From NCBI GenBank assembly GCA_036336795.1, contig JAYZFL010000057.1, positions 1 through 61,995 on the forward strand: a DNA stretch of 61,995 bases, written 5' to 3'. The notes beneath the pieces are model-generated. The model did no database searches. It was not told where the DNA came from and worked only from the letters and a program-made list of their open reading frames with translations. The position numbers were made by a program, and so were the translations under genes. This DNA is from UBA822 sp036336795 (GTDB lineage Bacteria > Gemmatimonadota > Gemmatimonadetes > Longimicrobiales > Gaopeijiaceae). Shown here in pieces: positions 15,218 to 23,979 of this stretch. Each line of letters begins with the position of its first letter. Positions within the stretch are counted from its first letter, which is position 1.

Positions 15218-17688
15218 AGACCCTCTTTGCCATCTTGATCTTCGTGGCCGGGCTCTACGTAGGGTTCGCGCCGGTTGGACCCTTGCCCCCTCTGGGTCCC
15301 TTTCTGGATCCGGTCCACGGGGTGTGGGCCAGCACACGGGGCGCCAACTTGCCACGCTCCGTTGCCTACGAAGTGTCCGGGCTCACCTCCGAGGTGGAGA
15401 TTATTTACGACGACCGGCGTGTTCCCCATATCTTTGCCGAAACGGTGGAGGACGCGTTTCGGGGGATGGGATACGCGGTTGCTCGTGACCGACTTTTCCA
15501 ACTTGAGCTGCAAACCCGTGCTACCGCGGGCACCCTCACACAACTCGTGGGGGCAATCGCGCTTCCCGCGGACCGACGGTCGCGCCGACTCGGTCTTGCC
15601 TGGTCCGCGGAAAAGGATTTCTCCGATCTTCCTTCCGGATCTCCAGGTGCTGCCTATCTGCAGGCCTATGCGGACGGCGTCAACGCGTGGATCAGAAAGA
15701 TGAGCCCTGCAGAATTGCCATTGGAATACCACTTGCTGGGTCGAACTCCCATGAGCTGGCTACCCCAATTCTCCATTTATCTACTCAAGCGCATGGGGTG
15801 GACACTTGCGATGTCAAACACTGAGCGGCGCAAGCAAGCCGTTGGAGCACTGGTCGGGAATGCCGCCGCTGACGCGCTTTTCCCTATAAATAGCCCGATC
15901 CAGGAGCCTATCCAGCCCACCGGACGGAGTGAGCCACGCTTCGATTGGTCAGCGTTGCCCCCACCGGGTGATCCAGATCCGACGAGGTTGGGCCAACTCC
16001 AGGCCCTTAACACGTTCTTAGGCCCAATGGATGAGGCCCGTTCAGAGCTTGGTGAGACCGTACTCGGATCTAATAACTGGGCTGTCGCTCCTTCGCGCTC
16101 GGCGAGTGGTAACGCAATCCTCGCTGGGGATCCACATCTCGACTTTCAGCTTCCCAGCATCTGGTACGAGGTGCACCTGATCGTTCCCGGTGAGCTTGAC
16201 GTGTACGGGGTCACGATACCCGGAGCACCTGCGATTACCATCGGATTCAATCGGGACGTAGCCTGGAGCTTTACGAATACCGGATCCGACGTGATGGACC
16301 TCTATCGGGAGACAGTTGAAGAAAAGGACGGTATGCAAAGGTACCTGTTCGATGGCGAGTGGCTTCCCTTTCTACGACGTATTGAGTCCTATGATGACGG
16401 TGATGGCAGGGTGCTAGCGGTGGACACAATCCTCCATAGCCATCGGGGACCAGTAAGTAGGGACGACGGGCAATACTTGTCGATGCGCTGGACGGTTCTC
16501 GAAGGCCAAGGTGAAATCAGTTCCCTGTTAGCGATCAATAGGGCCAGGTCCGTGAAGGAATGGTTGACCGGGATGGAGAGTTGGCTAGCACCCACACAGA
16601 ACGGACTCGTGGCGGACCGAAGCGGCAACATCGCGATTCGCTCATCCGGACATTATCCAATTCGTCCCATGGGCACGCGAGGGGACAGAATTTACGATGG
16701 ATCTAGCTCAAAGAGCGACTGGCAGGGATGGTGGCCCGTCGAACGCTATCCCGGTGCGGTGAACCCGGAGCAGGGGTACCTCGCATCAAGCAACCAACAA
16801 CCGGTGGATCCGATGGAGGACAGCACCTTCTTGGGGGCGGACTGGCCCTCTCCATGGAGAGCGATGCGGATCAACGAGCTATTGAGGGCTGGCTCCGCCT
16901 TTACCGCGGAAGACCTGGCGGCCTATCAGACCGATCCCGGAAGTGCACGGGCAGATGTATTTGTGCCCGCTTTCCTAGAGGCTGCTTCGGAGGCCGGAGA
17001 TGGAGGCGGAAATAGTATTATTCTGGAGGCTCGTGACCTCCTAGGGAACTGGAGTCGTCGCTACACGAAGGACAACGAGGGCGCTGCCCTCTTTGAGATG
17101 GCCATGACCCGGTTGGCCCAAAGCACGTGGGATGAGCTGGAGGACTCGGAAGGGCGTAGGGTCGCAACGCCCCGGTCCGCAGTGTTAGCGAAGCTTCTAG
17201 GGGATCCTGACAGCCCCTGGTGGGACGATCAGTCCACGGCTCGAGTAGTGGAGTCACGAAACGACATCTTGAGAATGTCACTCGCGGAGGGCTTCAATTC
17301 AGCCAGATCTCTCTATGGGCCAGAGTCCGGGGATGGGTGGCGATGGGACCAAGTTCAGACCGCCAATATCATCCATCTGTTGAATATCGCGGAGTTCTCG
17401 GCCCTGGGCGTGCCGATCCAAGGTGGACCTGAGACATTGAATCCCATCTCAGGGAACGGCCGTCACGGTGCGAGTTGGCGGATGGTCGTGGAGTTGGCGG
17501 ATCAGGTAAAAGCGAAGGGCACGTACCCGGGTGGCCAATCGGGCAACCCACTGAGCTCAGACTATCTGGACCGGCTAGAATCCTGGGTGGGCGGGAACCT
17601 CGAGGAATTGCGCTTTCCTCGTACACAAGCGGAGCTTTTAGGAGTATCGGTCAGGACGGCAATCCTCCGACCTCCAGATATACGATGA
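15214..17688 (+). CDS. Penicillin acylase family N-terminal nucleophile hydrolase
   Basis: 824 residues: a membrane-anchoring or signal segment (residues 2-22), an alpha-subunit part (EIIYDDRRVPHIFAETVEDAF, GYAVARDRLFQLE), then the processing site LGSNNWAV near residue 285, where the serine becomes the N-terminal nucleophile after autocleavage, followed by GDPHLDFQLPSIWYEVHL. This is the standard layout of Ntn hydrolases that cleave amides such as penicillin G, N-acyl-homoserine lactones or cyclic imides; the substrate cannot be told from sequence. Enzyme is probably periplasmic. The GTG start overlaps the stop of the small ORF before it; its own stop overlaps the next ATG (ATGA). Confidence 0.9.
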   Translation: MKTLFAILIFVAGLYVGFAPVGPLPPLGPFLDPVHGVWASTRGANLPRSVAYEVSGLTSEVEIIYDDRRVPHIFAETVEDAFRGMGYAVARDRLFQLELQTRATAGTLTQLVGAIALPADRRSRRLGLAWSAEKDFSDLPSGSPGAAYLQAYADGVNAWIRKMSPAELPLEYHLLGRTPMSWLPQFSIYLLKRMGWTLAMSNTERRKQAVGALVGNAAADALFPINSPIQEPIQPTGRSEPRFDWSALPPPGDPDPTRLGQLQALNTFLGPMDEARSELGETVLGSNNWAVAPSRSASGNAILAGDPHLDFQLPSIWYEVHLIVPGELDVYGVTIPGAPAITIGFNRDVAWSFTNTGSDVMDLYRETVEEKDGMQRYLFDGEWLPFLRRIESYDDGDGRVLAVDTILHSHRGPVSRDDGQYLSMRWTVLEGQGEISSLLAINRARSVKEWLTGMESWLAPTQNGLVADRSGNIAIRSSGHYPIRPMGTRGDRIYDGSSSKSDWQGWWPVERYPGAVNPEQGYLASSNQQPVDPMEDSTFLGADWPSPWRAMRINELLRAGSAFTAEDLAAYQTDPGSARADVFVPAFLEAASEAGDGGGNSIILEARDLLGNWSRRYTKDNEGAALFEMAMTRLAQSTWDELEDSEGRRVATPRSAVLAKLLGDPDSPWWDDQSTARVVESRNDILRMSLAEGFNSARSLYGPESGDGWRWDQVQTANIIHLLNIAEFSALGVPIQGGPETLNPISGNGRHGASWRMVVELADQVKAKGTYPGGQSGNPLSSDYLDRLESWVGGNLEELRFPRTQAELLGVSVRTAILRPPDIR

Positions 17689-18047
17689 TCAATCTGGCAC
17701 TTGCCGCAGCAATGGCCTTGGGAACCGCCCTCGCCGGATGGTGGGCTGTGCCGGCACTTGGCTTTGTCTATGGCATGTGGCGAGGCAGTGCGGCCACACC
17801 CTTCTCTGCATCTTGTGCAGCTATGGTGGGATGGGGGGCCCTAATGGCAGTTAATTGGTTCGGTGGTCCGACGGTCGCACTTTCTCAATTATTGGGTGCC
17901 GTCTTGGGTGTCCCAGGATGGATCCTACCTCTGGTGACCCTAGCCTTCCCAGCACTGCTGGCGGGAACATCGGCAGCGTTGGGCTCTGCACTACGACCTA
18001 GATCTTCTAGCGGATTCAGCTCAAAACCAGCCAAACGATTTTCTTGA
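17685..18047 (+). CDS. Small membrane protein after penicillin acylase
   Basis: 120 residues, starting in the ATGA overlap with the acylase stop. About three to four hydrophobic helices rich in Ala, Gly and Trp (LALAAAMALGTALAGWWAVPALGFVYG, AAMVGWGALMAVNWFGG, LLGAVLGVPGWILPLVTLAFPALLAG) and a polar, Ser/Lys-rich tail. No family recognised. Overlap suggests co-translation with the acylase. Confidence 0.75.
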   Translation: MINLALAAAMALGTALAGWWAVPALGFVYGMWRGSAATPFSASCAAMVGWGALMAVNWFGGPTVALSQLLGAVLGVPGWILPLVTLAFPALLAGTSAALGSALRPRSSSGFSSKPAKRFS

Positions 18048-18176
18048 AGATGGGCATCACCGTGATGCCTGTTCGCCGCAAAATGTTCTGATTCTCAGAT
18101 GTTATACCCCTAAAGTTTGATTGACTCCACGCTTTCCTCGCTTTGAAGTTTCGAGTCTCCCTGCTAAGATCCCGAC

Positions 18177-18896
18177 ATGCTCTCTCAGATGATGCAAGGC
18201 ACCGGTCTCTCCGAAGCTCTCACCCAGAGTCCTATCCTGGCTCTGGCGGTTCTCTTCGGTGCTGGGCTCTTAACCAGTCTGACACCGTGCATTTATCCAA
18301 TGATCCCTATTACCAGCGCGGTCATCGCAGGCACAACCAAAGAGGATCAACCTAAGTCAAGAACTGTCGGGCTTACGCTCACCTACGCCTTCGGGCTCGC
18401 CTTACTGTACGCGATGCTTGGGGCGATCGCCGGGATCTCTGGACAGCTCTTTGGGGCCGTTAGCGCGAGCCCGTGGACCCGTCTTGCAATTGGCAACCTG
18501 CTGGTGCTTTTTGGTCTAGCGATGCTGGATGTGATTCCCGTTCCGGTGCCGCAGAAGCTACTTCAACGTGCCTCTCGCAACGAAGGGGGGACCTACGGGG
18601 CCGTGTTTGCAATGGGTGCCATGTCTGGTCTGGTGGCCGCTCCGTGCGGTGCTCCTGCTTTCGCCGTCGTCCTCACCTGGGTCGCTGCCACGCAAGCCGG
18701 GCTGATGGGTTTCGTTTACCTGTTCGTTTTTTCGCTGGGAATGACAGCGTTACTCATCGGTGTGGGACTTTTTTCCGGAACACTGGTGCTTCTACCGAGG
18801 TCCGGTGTATGGATGACTTGGATCAAACGCGGAGCAGCTTTGATTATGATCGGCATGGCAGAGTATTACTTCGTGTTGGCTGGCTACAACCTCTGA
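18177..18896 (+). CDS. CcdA/DsbD-like transmembrane thiol reductant transporter
   Basis: 239 residues, about six membrane helices, equal to the DsbD beta domain or CcdA. The two redox cysteines that pair across the membrane are C38 in LTSLTPCIYPMIP and C157 in LVAAPCGAPAF. It moves electrons from cytoplasmic thioredoxin to periplasmic thiol acceptors. The thioredoxin-like gene 7 bases downstream is the likely receiving partner, which matches split DsbD/CcdA-TlpA pairs in other bacteria. No DsbD alpha or gamma domain is fused. ATG chosen because the hydrophobic core starts shortly after; a clear RBS is not visible. Confidence 0.9.
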   Translation: MLSQMMQGTGLSEALTQSPILALAVLFGAGLLTSLTPCIYPMIPITSAVIAGTTKEDQPKSRTVGLTLTYAFGLALLYAMLGAIAGISGQLFGAVSASPWTRLAIGNLLVLFGLAMLDVIPVPVPQKLLQRASRNEGGTYGAVFAMGAMSGLVAAPCGAPAFAVVLTWVAATQAGLMGFVYLFVFSLGMTALLIGVGLFSGTLVLLPRSGVWMTWIKRGAALIMIGMAEYYFVLAGYNL

Positions 18897-18903
18897 GGTA
18901 ACC

Positions 18904-19410
18904 ATGCGTGTGAGTGTCCCCGTTCGAATTGTTCTGACCCTCCTTCTGACACTACCCATTAGCGCACGAGGCCAGGCCTCGGTGTCGCTGCCACTTGGCG
19001 CCCAAGGGCCGGGTGCTGCGGTTGAGGATCTCGACGGCAACAACGTCGACCTCATCGACTATGTGAAGGGCAAGCCAGCACTCATTGAGTTTTGGGCGAC
19101 TTGGTGCGAGCTGTGCGAAGCGCTCCAACCACAGCTCGACGAGATCCAGTTGAAGTATGGTGAACGGATGAACGTGGTCGCCGTGGCGGTCGGGGTTGCC
19201 CAAAGCGTCCGCCGGGTGCGGCGTCACCTGGAGGAGCACGATCCTGGCTATCCCTATTTGTGGGACGCTCGTGGAGCTGCGGTACGTGCCTACAATGCGA
19301 CTACGACGTCGATCGTCGTCATGCTTGACGGTGATGGAAGGGTGGTTTATACGGGGGTCGGCGCTTCACAGGATCTGACCGGAGAGGTGAGACGGCTCCT
19401 GGGTAGCTGA
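18904..19410 (+). CDS. TlpA-like periplasmic thioredoxin
   Basis: 168 residues: signal peptide (residues 1-23, cut near ARG-QA), then a TlpA/ResA-like thioredoxin fold. The active site is W67-C68-E69-L70-C71 in EFWATWCELC, and the later segment TTTSIVVMLDGDGRVVYTG carries the strand before the usual cis-Pro region, though the cis-proline itself seems replaced (TTTS). It likely accepts electrons from the CcdA/DsbD-like protein and reduces periplasmic disulfides, or possibly the convergent selenoprotein peroxiredoxin. Start ATG lies after AGGTAACC. Confidence 0.88.
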   Translation: MRVSVPVRIVLTLLLTLPISARGQASVSLPLGAQGPGAAVEDLDGNNVDLIDYVKGKPALIEFWATWCELCEALQPQLDEIQLKYGERMNVVAVAVGVAQSVRRVRRHLEEHDPGYPYLWDARGAAVRAYNATTTSIVVMLDGDGRVVYTGVGASQDLTGEVRRLLGS

Positions 19411-19456
19411 GGACTCAAGTCGACCGATCGGCTTCGGAGGGGTAGGGGCGTCAACA

Positions 19457-19495
19457 AGACGGGCCCGGCACGATTACTCAGCGCCGAGCCCGTCT
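19457..19495. terminator. Bidirectional hairpin terminator
   Basis: A 13-bp stem with one mismatch (AGACGGGCCCGGC at 19457-19469 with GCCGAGCCCGTCT at 19483-19495) lies between the convergent thioredoxin and peroxiredoxin genes. No long T-run follows, but location and stem strength fit termination of both transcripts. Confidence 0.6.
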
Positions 19496-19517
19496 GACCT
19501 GTGGATTCCCTGAAGGA

Positions 19518-20114
19518 CTACCGATCGCCCGACGGCTCCGGCGTCACCTGGTCGATGATTCCGCCTAGCTCCTCGTAAGCCATCGGATCGTTTTGGTTGA
19601 ACGACTCAACCGCTCCCGCAATCCGGCCGTCAGGCCCGACCACGATCACAGCTCGGCTGTCGACCATATTGTTGCCACGGAGACCGCCTCCGAAGTTGGC
19701 GTAGGTTTGCCCGTTGTTGCTGGCATCGCTCGCGAAGACAAAGGGAAAGTCTGCGTCGTGGAGCCAGGATCCCAGGTCTTCCGCAGAATCGTTGGAGATA
19801 CCGATCACTACAACGTTCTGTCCGGCGTTGAATAGGCTCGCGTACTGATCACGGTACGCCGTCATTTGGACTGTTCAGCCAGGTGTTCGAACGCGGAAGA
19901 AAAACGCAAGGACGACGGTTTCTCCTCGGTAGTCACTCAGGCGAACGGGCTCCTTGAGGGTGCCGTATCGGGTCGCACCGGGAAGTGCGAAGTCGGGAGC
20001 CATCTGACCGACTTCAAGGAGGCTGGATGTATTGTCCTGAGCTGTCATCGGCTTAGGCGCGATCGCGAGGCCGAGGAACAGACCGATCGTTAAGGTAGCG
20101 CGGCAAAGTCGCAC
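19518..20114 (-). CDS. Selenocysteine-containing exported peroxiredoxin (in-frame UGA at the catalytic site)
   Basis: Read through one in-frame TGA (19877-19875), this is a 198-residue AhpC/TSA-type peroxiredoxin. Residues 1-25 are a signal peptide (cut near MTAQ). The domain then runs MAPDFALPG (39-46), VRLSDYRGETVVLAFFFRV, and R-T-P-G-U80-T, where U80 takes the exact place of the peroxidatic cysteine of the TPGCT motif. It continues MTAYRDQYASL, VVVIGISND and RAVIVVGPDGRIAGAV to a normal C-terminus. The mature protein has no cysteine, so without Sec it would have no catalytic residue. GTG start with AGGAGG five bases before it. It should reduce peroxides in the periplasm, probably re-reduced by the neighbouring thioredoxin. 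A degraded gene is the alternative, but there is no frameshift or other stop. Confidence 0.85.
19840..19877 (-). promoter_or_regulatory. Bacterial SECIS-like hairpin after the UGA codon
   Basis: On the minus-strand transcript, 21 bases after the UGA, a perfect 6-bp stem GCGUAC (19859-19854) / GUACGC (19845-19840) closes an 8-base loop CGUGAUCA with a G at loop position 2. A short stem, small apical loop starting with a G among its first two bases and a UGA-loop spacing of about 16-37 bases are the known features of bacterial selenocysteine insertion elements bound by SelB. The element lies inside the coding region, as usual for bacteria. Confidence 0.75.
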
Positions 20115-20259
20115 TCGGTCCTCCTTTCTCGTCGGTGGTGGGAAACTGAATCCACCACAGTATACGCAGACGGGCCATGGTACGCATCACTCTCTCGATT
20201 ATCATGGCACTCGCTACAGCGAGCACATCCGTAGACGTACCCCCTACCAGAGTCGGCCC

Positions 20260-20937
20260 CTACAGTCGATCGATTGCGAAGCAATAGAACAGTCCATCGC
20301 CTCCGGTTCCCTGCAGGTCTTCCTGGCTGCAGCCACTACTAGCGTGGGCAGAGTTCCATGAGGTGGGATTGTCACCACCACCGGTACGGTCAAAGTGCCC
20401 AACCTGAGCACTTCCCTCACTACTGCCGGTCCAGTTCTGGCAATTGGTATCGTCATCGCCGCCGAACGCGGTGCCGTCCAACTGCGAACCCGTCAGGATA
20501 TCGTGTCGGTTTGGGTCATCGCCACGTCCGTTGGTCATTCCACCCATTTCGTTCAGTACCGATTCCTTGGTGAGACCGTTTTCGTCACTATGGAGATTAT
20601 CGACGTCACTAGCTATCTGGCTACCAGCGTGGTTGTACCACGGACCGGATCCGATCCGATCCCGGGCGTTCACTGCCGCGGCATCGGCTGCCGCCGTCGT
20701 GCTGAGGTACGCATGCCATGTGAGATCGCCTGCCCCAGCAGCCCCTGCCAACATTTCACAGTGCTGATCAGCTCCGGAGAGTCCTCCGAGACCGGCTCCA
20801 TTGCCAGGGCCTGCGCTCGTGAGGAAGAAACTCATACGAGGTTCGGTTGTCGTGTCTGAAGCGTCGTCATCCGAAGGTGCGCAGGATCCTACTAGGACCA
20901 TCGTAACCACGACGAAGAAAGCTTTGATTCTGCTCAT
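20260..20937 (-). CDS. Secreted lipoprotein with endostatin/lectin-like domain
   Basis: 225 residues. A lipoprotein signal ends at C19 (VLVGSC-APSDDD), followed by an acidic linker. The globular part begins MSFFLTSAGPGNGAGLGGL and includes ADQHCEMLA, TWHAYLST, NARDRIGSGPWYNHAG and a C-terminal SGCSQEDLQGTGGDGLFYCFA. The pattern resembles small lipoproteins with an endostatin- or C-type-lectin-like fold (DUF1554-like), with four cysteines likely forming disulfides. No catalytic site is apparent. It may be a surface adhesin or structural protein. It stands alone, upstream of the NHL-type gene on the same strand. Confidence 0.75.
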   Translation of the reverse strand: MSRIKAFFVVVTMVLVGSCAPSDDDASDTTTEPRMSFFLTSAGPGNGAGLGGLSGADQHCEMLAGAAGAGDLTWHAYLSTTAAADAAAVNARDRIGSGPWYNHAGSQIASDVDNLHSDENGLTKESVLNEMGGMTNGRGDDPNRHDILTGSQLDGTAFGGDDDTNCQNWTGSSEGSAQVGHFDRTGGGDNPTSWNSAHASSGCSQEDLQGTGGDGLFYCFAIDRL

Positions 20938-21056
20938 GGGTGTTATCCCTCATCTGTTATGGACAGATTTGAAACTTCGACCCATCGGCACCGGTCCCAG
21001 ACGATGAACGTCTCGGAACTGGTCCCGACGGGCCGATATAATCTAGCTAATCCGAG

Positions 21057-22280
21057 CTAATTGGTGGGCCACGGCGCTCCCTGATTCTCCGCAGAAATCG
21101 AGCCCATTCCTGTATAGATGAACTTCTGAATCCGTTTTCCCTCGTAGGTCTCTGTGGTATAGATGTTACCCTGCGAGTCCGTTGCGATGCTGTGTACCGC
21201 AAAGAAAAGTCCGGGTTGCCTTCCGCCATCTCCAAAGCTCGTCAGAACTTCCATCGTCTCCCGAAGGATGATATACACCTTCATGTTTTGGCCGTCGGCC
21301 AAGTAAATGTAGGTCTGCTCATCGTCTGGCGAGAAGGCGATGTCCCAAGTCGAGCCCTGAGAAAGGGTCGCCGGAGCGATGAAGCTCTCGCTCACGTACG
21401 TGCCATCTAGCTGGAATACCTGGATCCTGTCGGAAGCACGGTCACAGACGTACAGCAGCCCGTCGTGGGAAGGTTCTGCGCAATGCACCGGACCCCGGAA
21501 TTGCCGTGCGGGTGGTGCATCCGGTGAATACCGACCAAGGTCGGCCTCGTCGTCCGGAGCTTCGCCGTACGCCCCCCAATATCTCTTGAACTCTCCTGTG
21601 GTTGCGTCGATTACTGCAACGCGCTTGTTCAGGTATCCGTCCGCAAAGAACATCTCGTTCGCGTTAGGCTCGAACGAGATCTTGGCCACGCGACCAAAGC
21701 TCTCGGTGTCGTGGCTGTTCCCGCTGTACAGCGTCCGTCCATCATCCATGCTGGTGGCGCGAGCGCCCGAACGTCCAATTTGCATCAGGAAAGTTCCGTC
21801 GCGCGTGAATTTAAGCACGTGAGAATCGCTTTGGCCGTTGCCGCCGATCCAGATGTTGTCCATGTGGTCGACGACGATACCATGATTCGAGGTTGGCCAT
21901 TCGTACTCACCCGAGTCGGGGGGACCGCCCCAGGCGTTCACGAGATTGCCATCGGGATCGAACTCTAGGACGGGCGGCGCAGGAGCACAGCACTCACTTA
22001 GAGGCGGATCTTGCGCAAGGCCGATCTCTGTTCGCGCAGCGAACTGGTCCGGTGTATTCCGATGTACGAGAAAGACGTGGTCACGGGAGTCGACAGCCAC
22101 CCCGATTGTTGCCCCTTGAAGCCAGTGATTAGGTAGTGGCTTAGGCCAGAAGGGATCCACTTCGAACATGGGAGCCTGTCCCGCGGTCGCAGAGATTCCC
22201 GGAGAGCCCTGTCCATTTGTACACGCACCGATGAGTGCGATTACTGCTACGCCAACGAGCAGTTCGAGCTTCCGTTTCAT
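21057..22280 (-). CDS. NHL-type six-bladed beta-propeller lipoprotein
   Basis: 407 residues. The ATG at 22280 has GGAGGAA before it and gives a lipoprotein signal (MKRKLELLVGVAVIALIGAC), so it replaces an upstream in-frame ATG at 22349. The mature protein has repeated NHL/peptidyl-amidating-lyase-like blades: IGVAVDSRDHVFLVHR, VLEFDPDGNLVNAWGG, HGIVVDHMDNIWIGG, VLKFTRDGTFLMQIG, RVAVIDATTGEFKRYWG, IQVFQLDGTYV and IATDSQGNIYTTE. Such propellers bind ligands or act as lyases or lactonases; no specific activity can be claimed. It faces the HupE/UreJ-type gene divergently. Confidence 0.85.
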   Translation of the reverse strand: MKRKLELLVGVAVIALIGACTNGQGSPGISATAGQAPMFEVDPFWPKPLPNHWLQGATIGVAVDSRDHVFLVHRNTPDQFAARTEIGLAQDPPLSECCAPAPPVLEFDPDGNLVNAWGGPPDSGEYEWPTSNHGIVVDHMDNIWIGGNGQSDSHVLKFTRDGTFLMQIGRSGARATSMDDGRTLYSGNSHDTESFGRVAKISFEPNANEMFFADGYLNKRVAVIDATTGEFKRYWGAYGEAPDDEADLGRYSPDAPPARQFRGPVHCAEPSHDGLLYVCDRASDRIQVFQLDGTYVSESFIAPATLSQGSTWDIAFSPDDEQTYIYLADGQNMKVYIILRETMEVLTSFGDGGRQPGLFFAVHSIATDSQGNIYTTETYEGKRIQKFIYTGMGSISAENQGAPWPTN

Positions 22281-22512
22281 TGCCTTCCTCCATAACTCTG
22301 GTGCGAGGGTTGTAACCGGGAGCTTCGGTGAGATCGTCGTTGGAATCACCGCCCGGAGCGACCCATTCGGTCTGCTATAAGGTACTGCAACACGATACGA
22401 CCGAACCAGCCATGAATTCGGTCGCTACCCGATCTAAGTTCCTATATGTTGGTTTCGCAAGGGTCTCACGAGGGCATCGCAAGAAGTCGGCGCATGTGTA
22501 AGGGGTAAGGTT

Positions 22513-23877
22513 GTGGTGAGAAACAAGTGCAAGGTTATCACGTTGACGGTCGCCGGAGCTGTGTCGGTGGCGTTGATCGCGGCCCTACCTCTTGGCTCGC
22601 CTGCTCACGAGACACCAGCCAACGTGACTGTCCAGGCGTTCCTTAAACCTGAAGGCGAGCGCATGCGTCTTCTCGTGCGCGTTCCGCTCACCGCCATGCA
22701 GGAAGTCACGTTTCCTACCACAGGACCGGGTTACCTGTCGATTGATCGGGCCGACTCTGCACTTCGGGACGCAGCTATGCTCTGGATTGGCCAACCACTG
22801 CAGTTGTATGAAAAGGAACGCCACCTCGGGAGGCCAGAGATCGCCGCCATCATGGTTTCGATTCCCTCCGACAGGTCCTTCAGAGAATATGAGGACGCCC
22901 TAGTTCATGTCATGGGGCCGAAACTCCCGGATGACACCTCGCTGATCTGGCAGCAAGCTCTACTCGACGTTCTGTTCGAATATCCGATACAGTCAGATAC
23001 CTCTGAGTTTTCGATCCGTCCTGGATTGGAACGGTTGGCGTCTCGAGTCCTTACAGTTCTGCGCTTCCTGCCACCGAGTGGAGTCGTTCGCGCCTTCCAG
23101 TACACAGGTGATCCGGGACTGGTCAGGCTCGATCCTCGGTGGCATCAGGCCGCTCTCCAGTTTGTGAAATCGGGCTTTCTTCACATTCTTGATGGAATCG
23201 ACCACCTGTTGTTCCTCTTCTGTCTCGTGATTCCATTCCGCCGCTTTGGTGCACTCGTCAAAATCGTCACAGCTTTTACGGTAGCCCATTCTGTTACGCT
23301 CATTGCTTCGGCCTATGGGTTTGCCCCGAACGCGCTTTGGTTCCCGCCGTTGGTGGAAACACTGATCGCAAGCTCTATCGTCTATATGGCGCTCGAGAAC
23401 ATTACCGGCGCGAGCGTACAACGTCGCTGGTTGATCACCTTCGGATTCGGTCTGATTCACGGATTCGGTTTTTCGTTTGCACTTAGAGAGTCGCTTCAGT
23501 TCGCGGGAGCTCATCTTCTCACGTCTCTGCTCTCGTTCAACGTCGGGGTAGAACTGGGTCAACTCCTTGTGCTCGTCTTGCTTATCCCCGCTCTGGAATT
23601 CCTTTTCCGCTTCGTCGTCAAAGAACGTGTAGGGGTGATTATTCTTTCTGTGCTCGTTGGGCACACCGGGTGGCATTGGATGACCGAGCGTTGGGACACG
23701 TTCAGCCAATACCCGATTCGTTGGCCTTCTGCGAGTAATGAGTTTATCTGGACCGTCATGGCCTGGACACTTCTCATGCTGATCGTGGGCGGTCTTAGCT
23801 GGTGGGTGTTTGGTACGGTCCGGAAGCCCGAAAGATCTGTCGCGGCGAGTGAAGCTTTGTCCGAATTTGACGATTAG
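22513..23877 (+). CDS. HupE/UreJ family membrane protein with extracytoplasmic N-domain
   Basis: 454 residues. An N-terminal signal (residues 10-30) is followed by a ~190-residue extracytoplasmic part and then a HupE/UreJ_2-type membrane domain of about seven helices: FLHILDGIDHLLFLFCLVIP, IVTAFTVAHSVTLIASAYG, VETLIASSIVYMALENI, FGLIHGFGFSFAL and LSFNVGVELGQLLVL. The histidines in GIDHLL, AHSVT and IHGFGFS are family markers. Homologues are candidate nickel or other metal permeases, yet this long version is widespread and its substrate is unknown. Two GTG codons (22513 and 22516) compete as start. Confidence 0.87.
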   Translation: MVRNKCKVITLTVAGAVSVALIAALPLGSPAHETPANVTVQAFLKPEGERMRLLVRVPLTAMQEVTFPTTGPGYLSIDRADSALRDAAMLWIGQPLQLYEKERHLGRPEIAAIMVSIPSDRSFREYEDALVHVMGPKLPDDTSLIWQQALLDVLFEYPIQSDTSEFSIRPGLERLASRVLTVLRFLPPSGVVRAFQYTGDPGLVRLDPRWHQAALQFVKSGFLHILDGIDHLLFLFCLVIPFRRFGALVKIVTAFTVAHSVTLIASAYGFAPNALWFPPLVETLIASSIVYMALENITGASVQRRWLITFGFGLIHGFGFSFALRESLQFAGAHLLTSLLSFNVGVELGQLLVLVLLIPALEFLFRFVVKERVGVIILSVLVGHTGWHWMTERWDTFSQYPIRWPSASNEFIWTVMAWTLLMLIVGGLSWWVFGTVRKPERSVAASEALSEFDD

Positions 23878-23979
23878 AAACTGCCAATGTTTCTTGCTTG
23901 TTAGGGGGAGACCAGGTTAACACGAACCGTAGTGTCCACTAAGAACGATATTCCCGCCCGACAATCCGGGAGCACCTCA

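Noticed and set aside
19875..20114. Peroxiredoxin as a pseudogene split by a nonsense mutation
   Set aside because: Only one stop occurs, at the exact catalytic position, with a SECIS-like hairpin and intact sequence on both sides.
20395..20859. Plus-strand ORF opposite the lipoprotein gene
   Set aside because: Arg/Ser/Pro-rich shadow composition; the minus frame has a lipobox and cysteine pattern.
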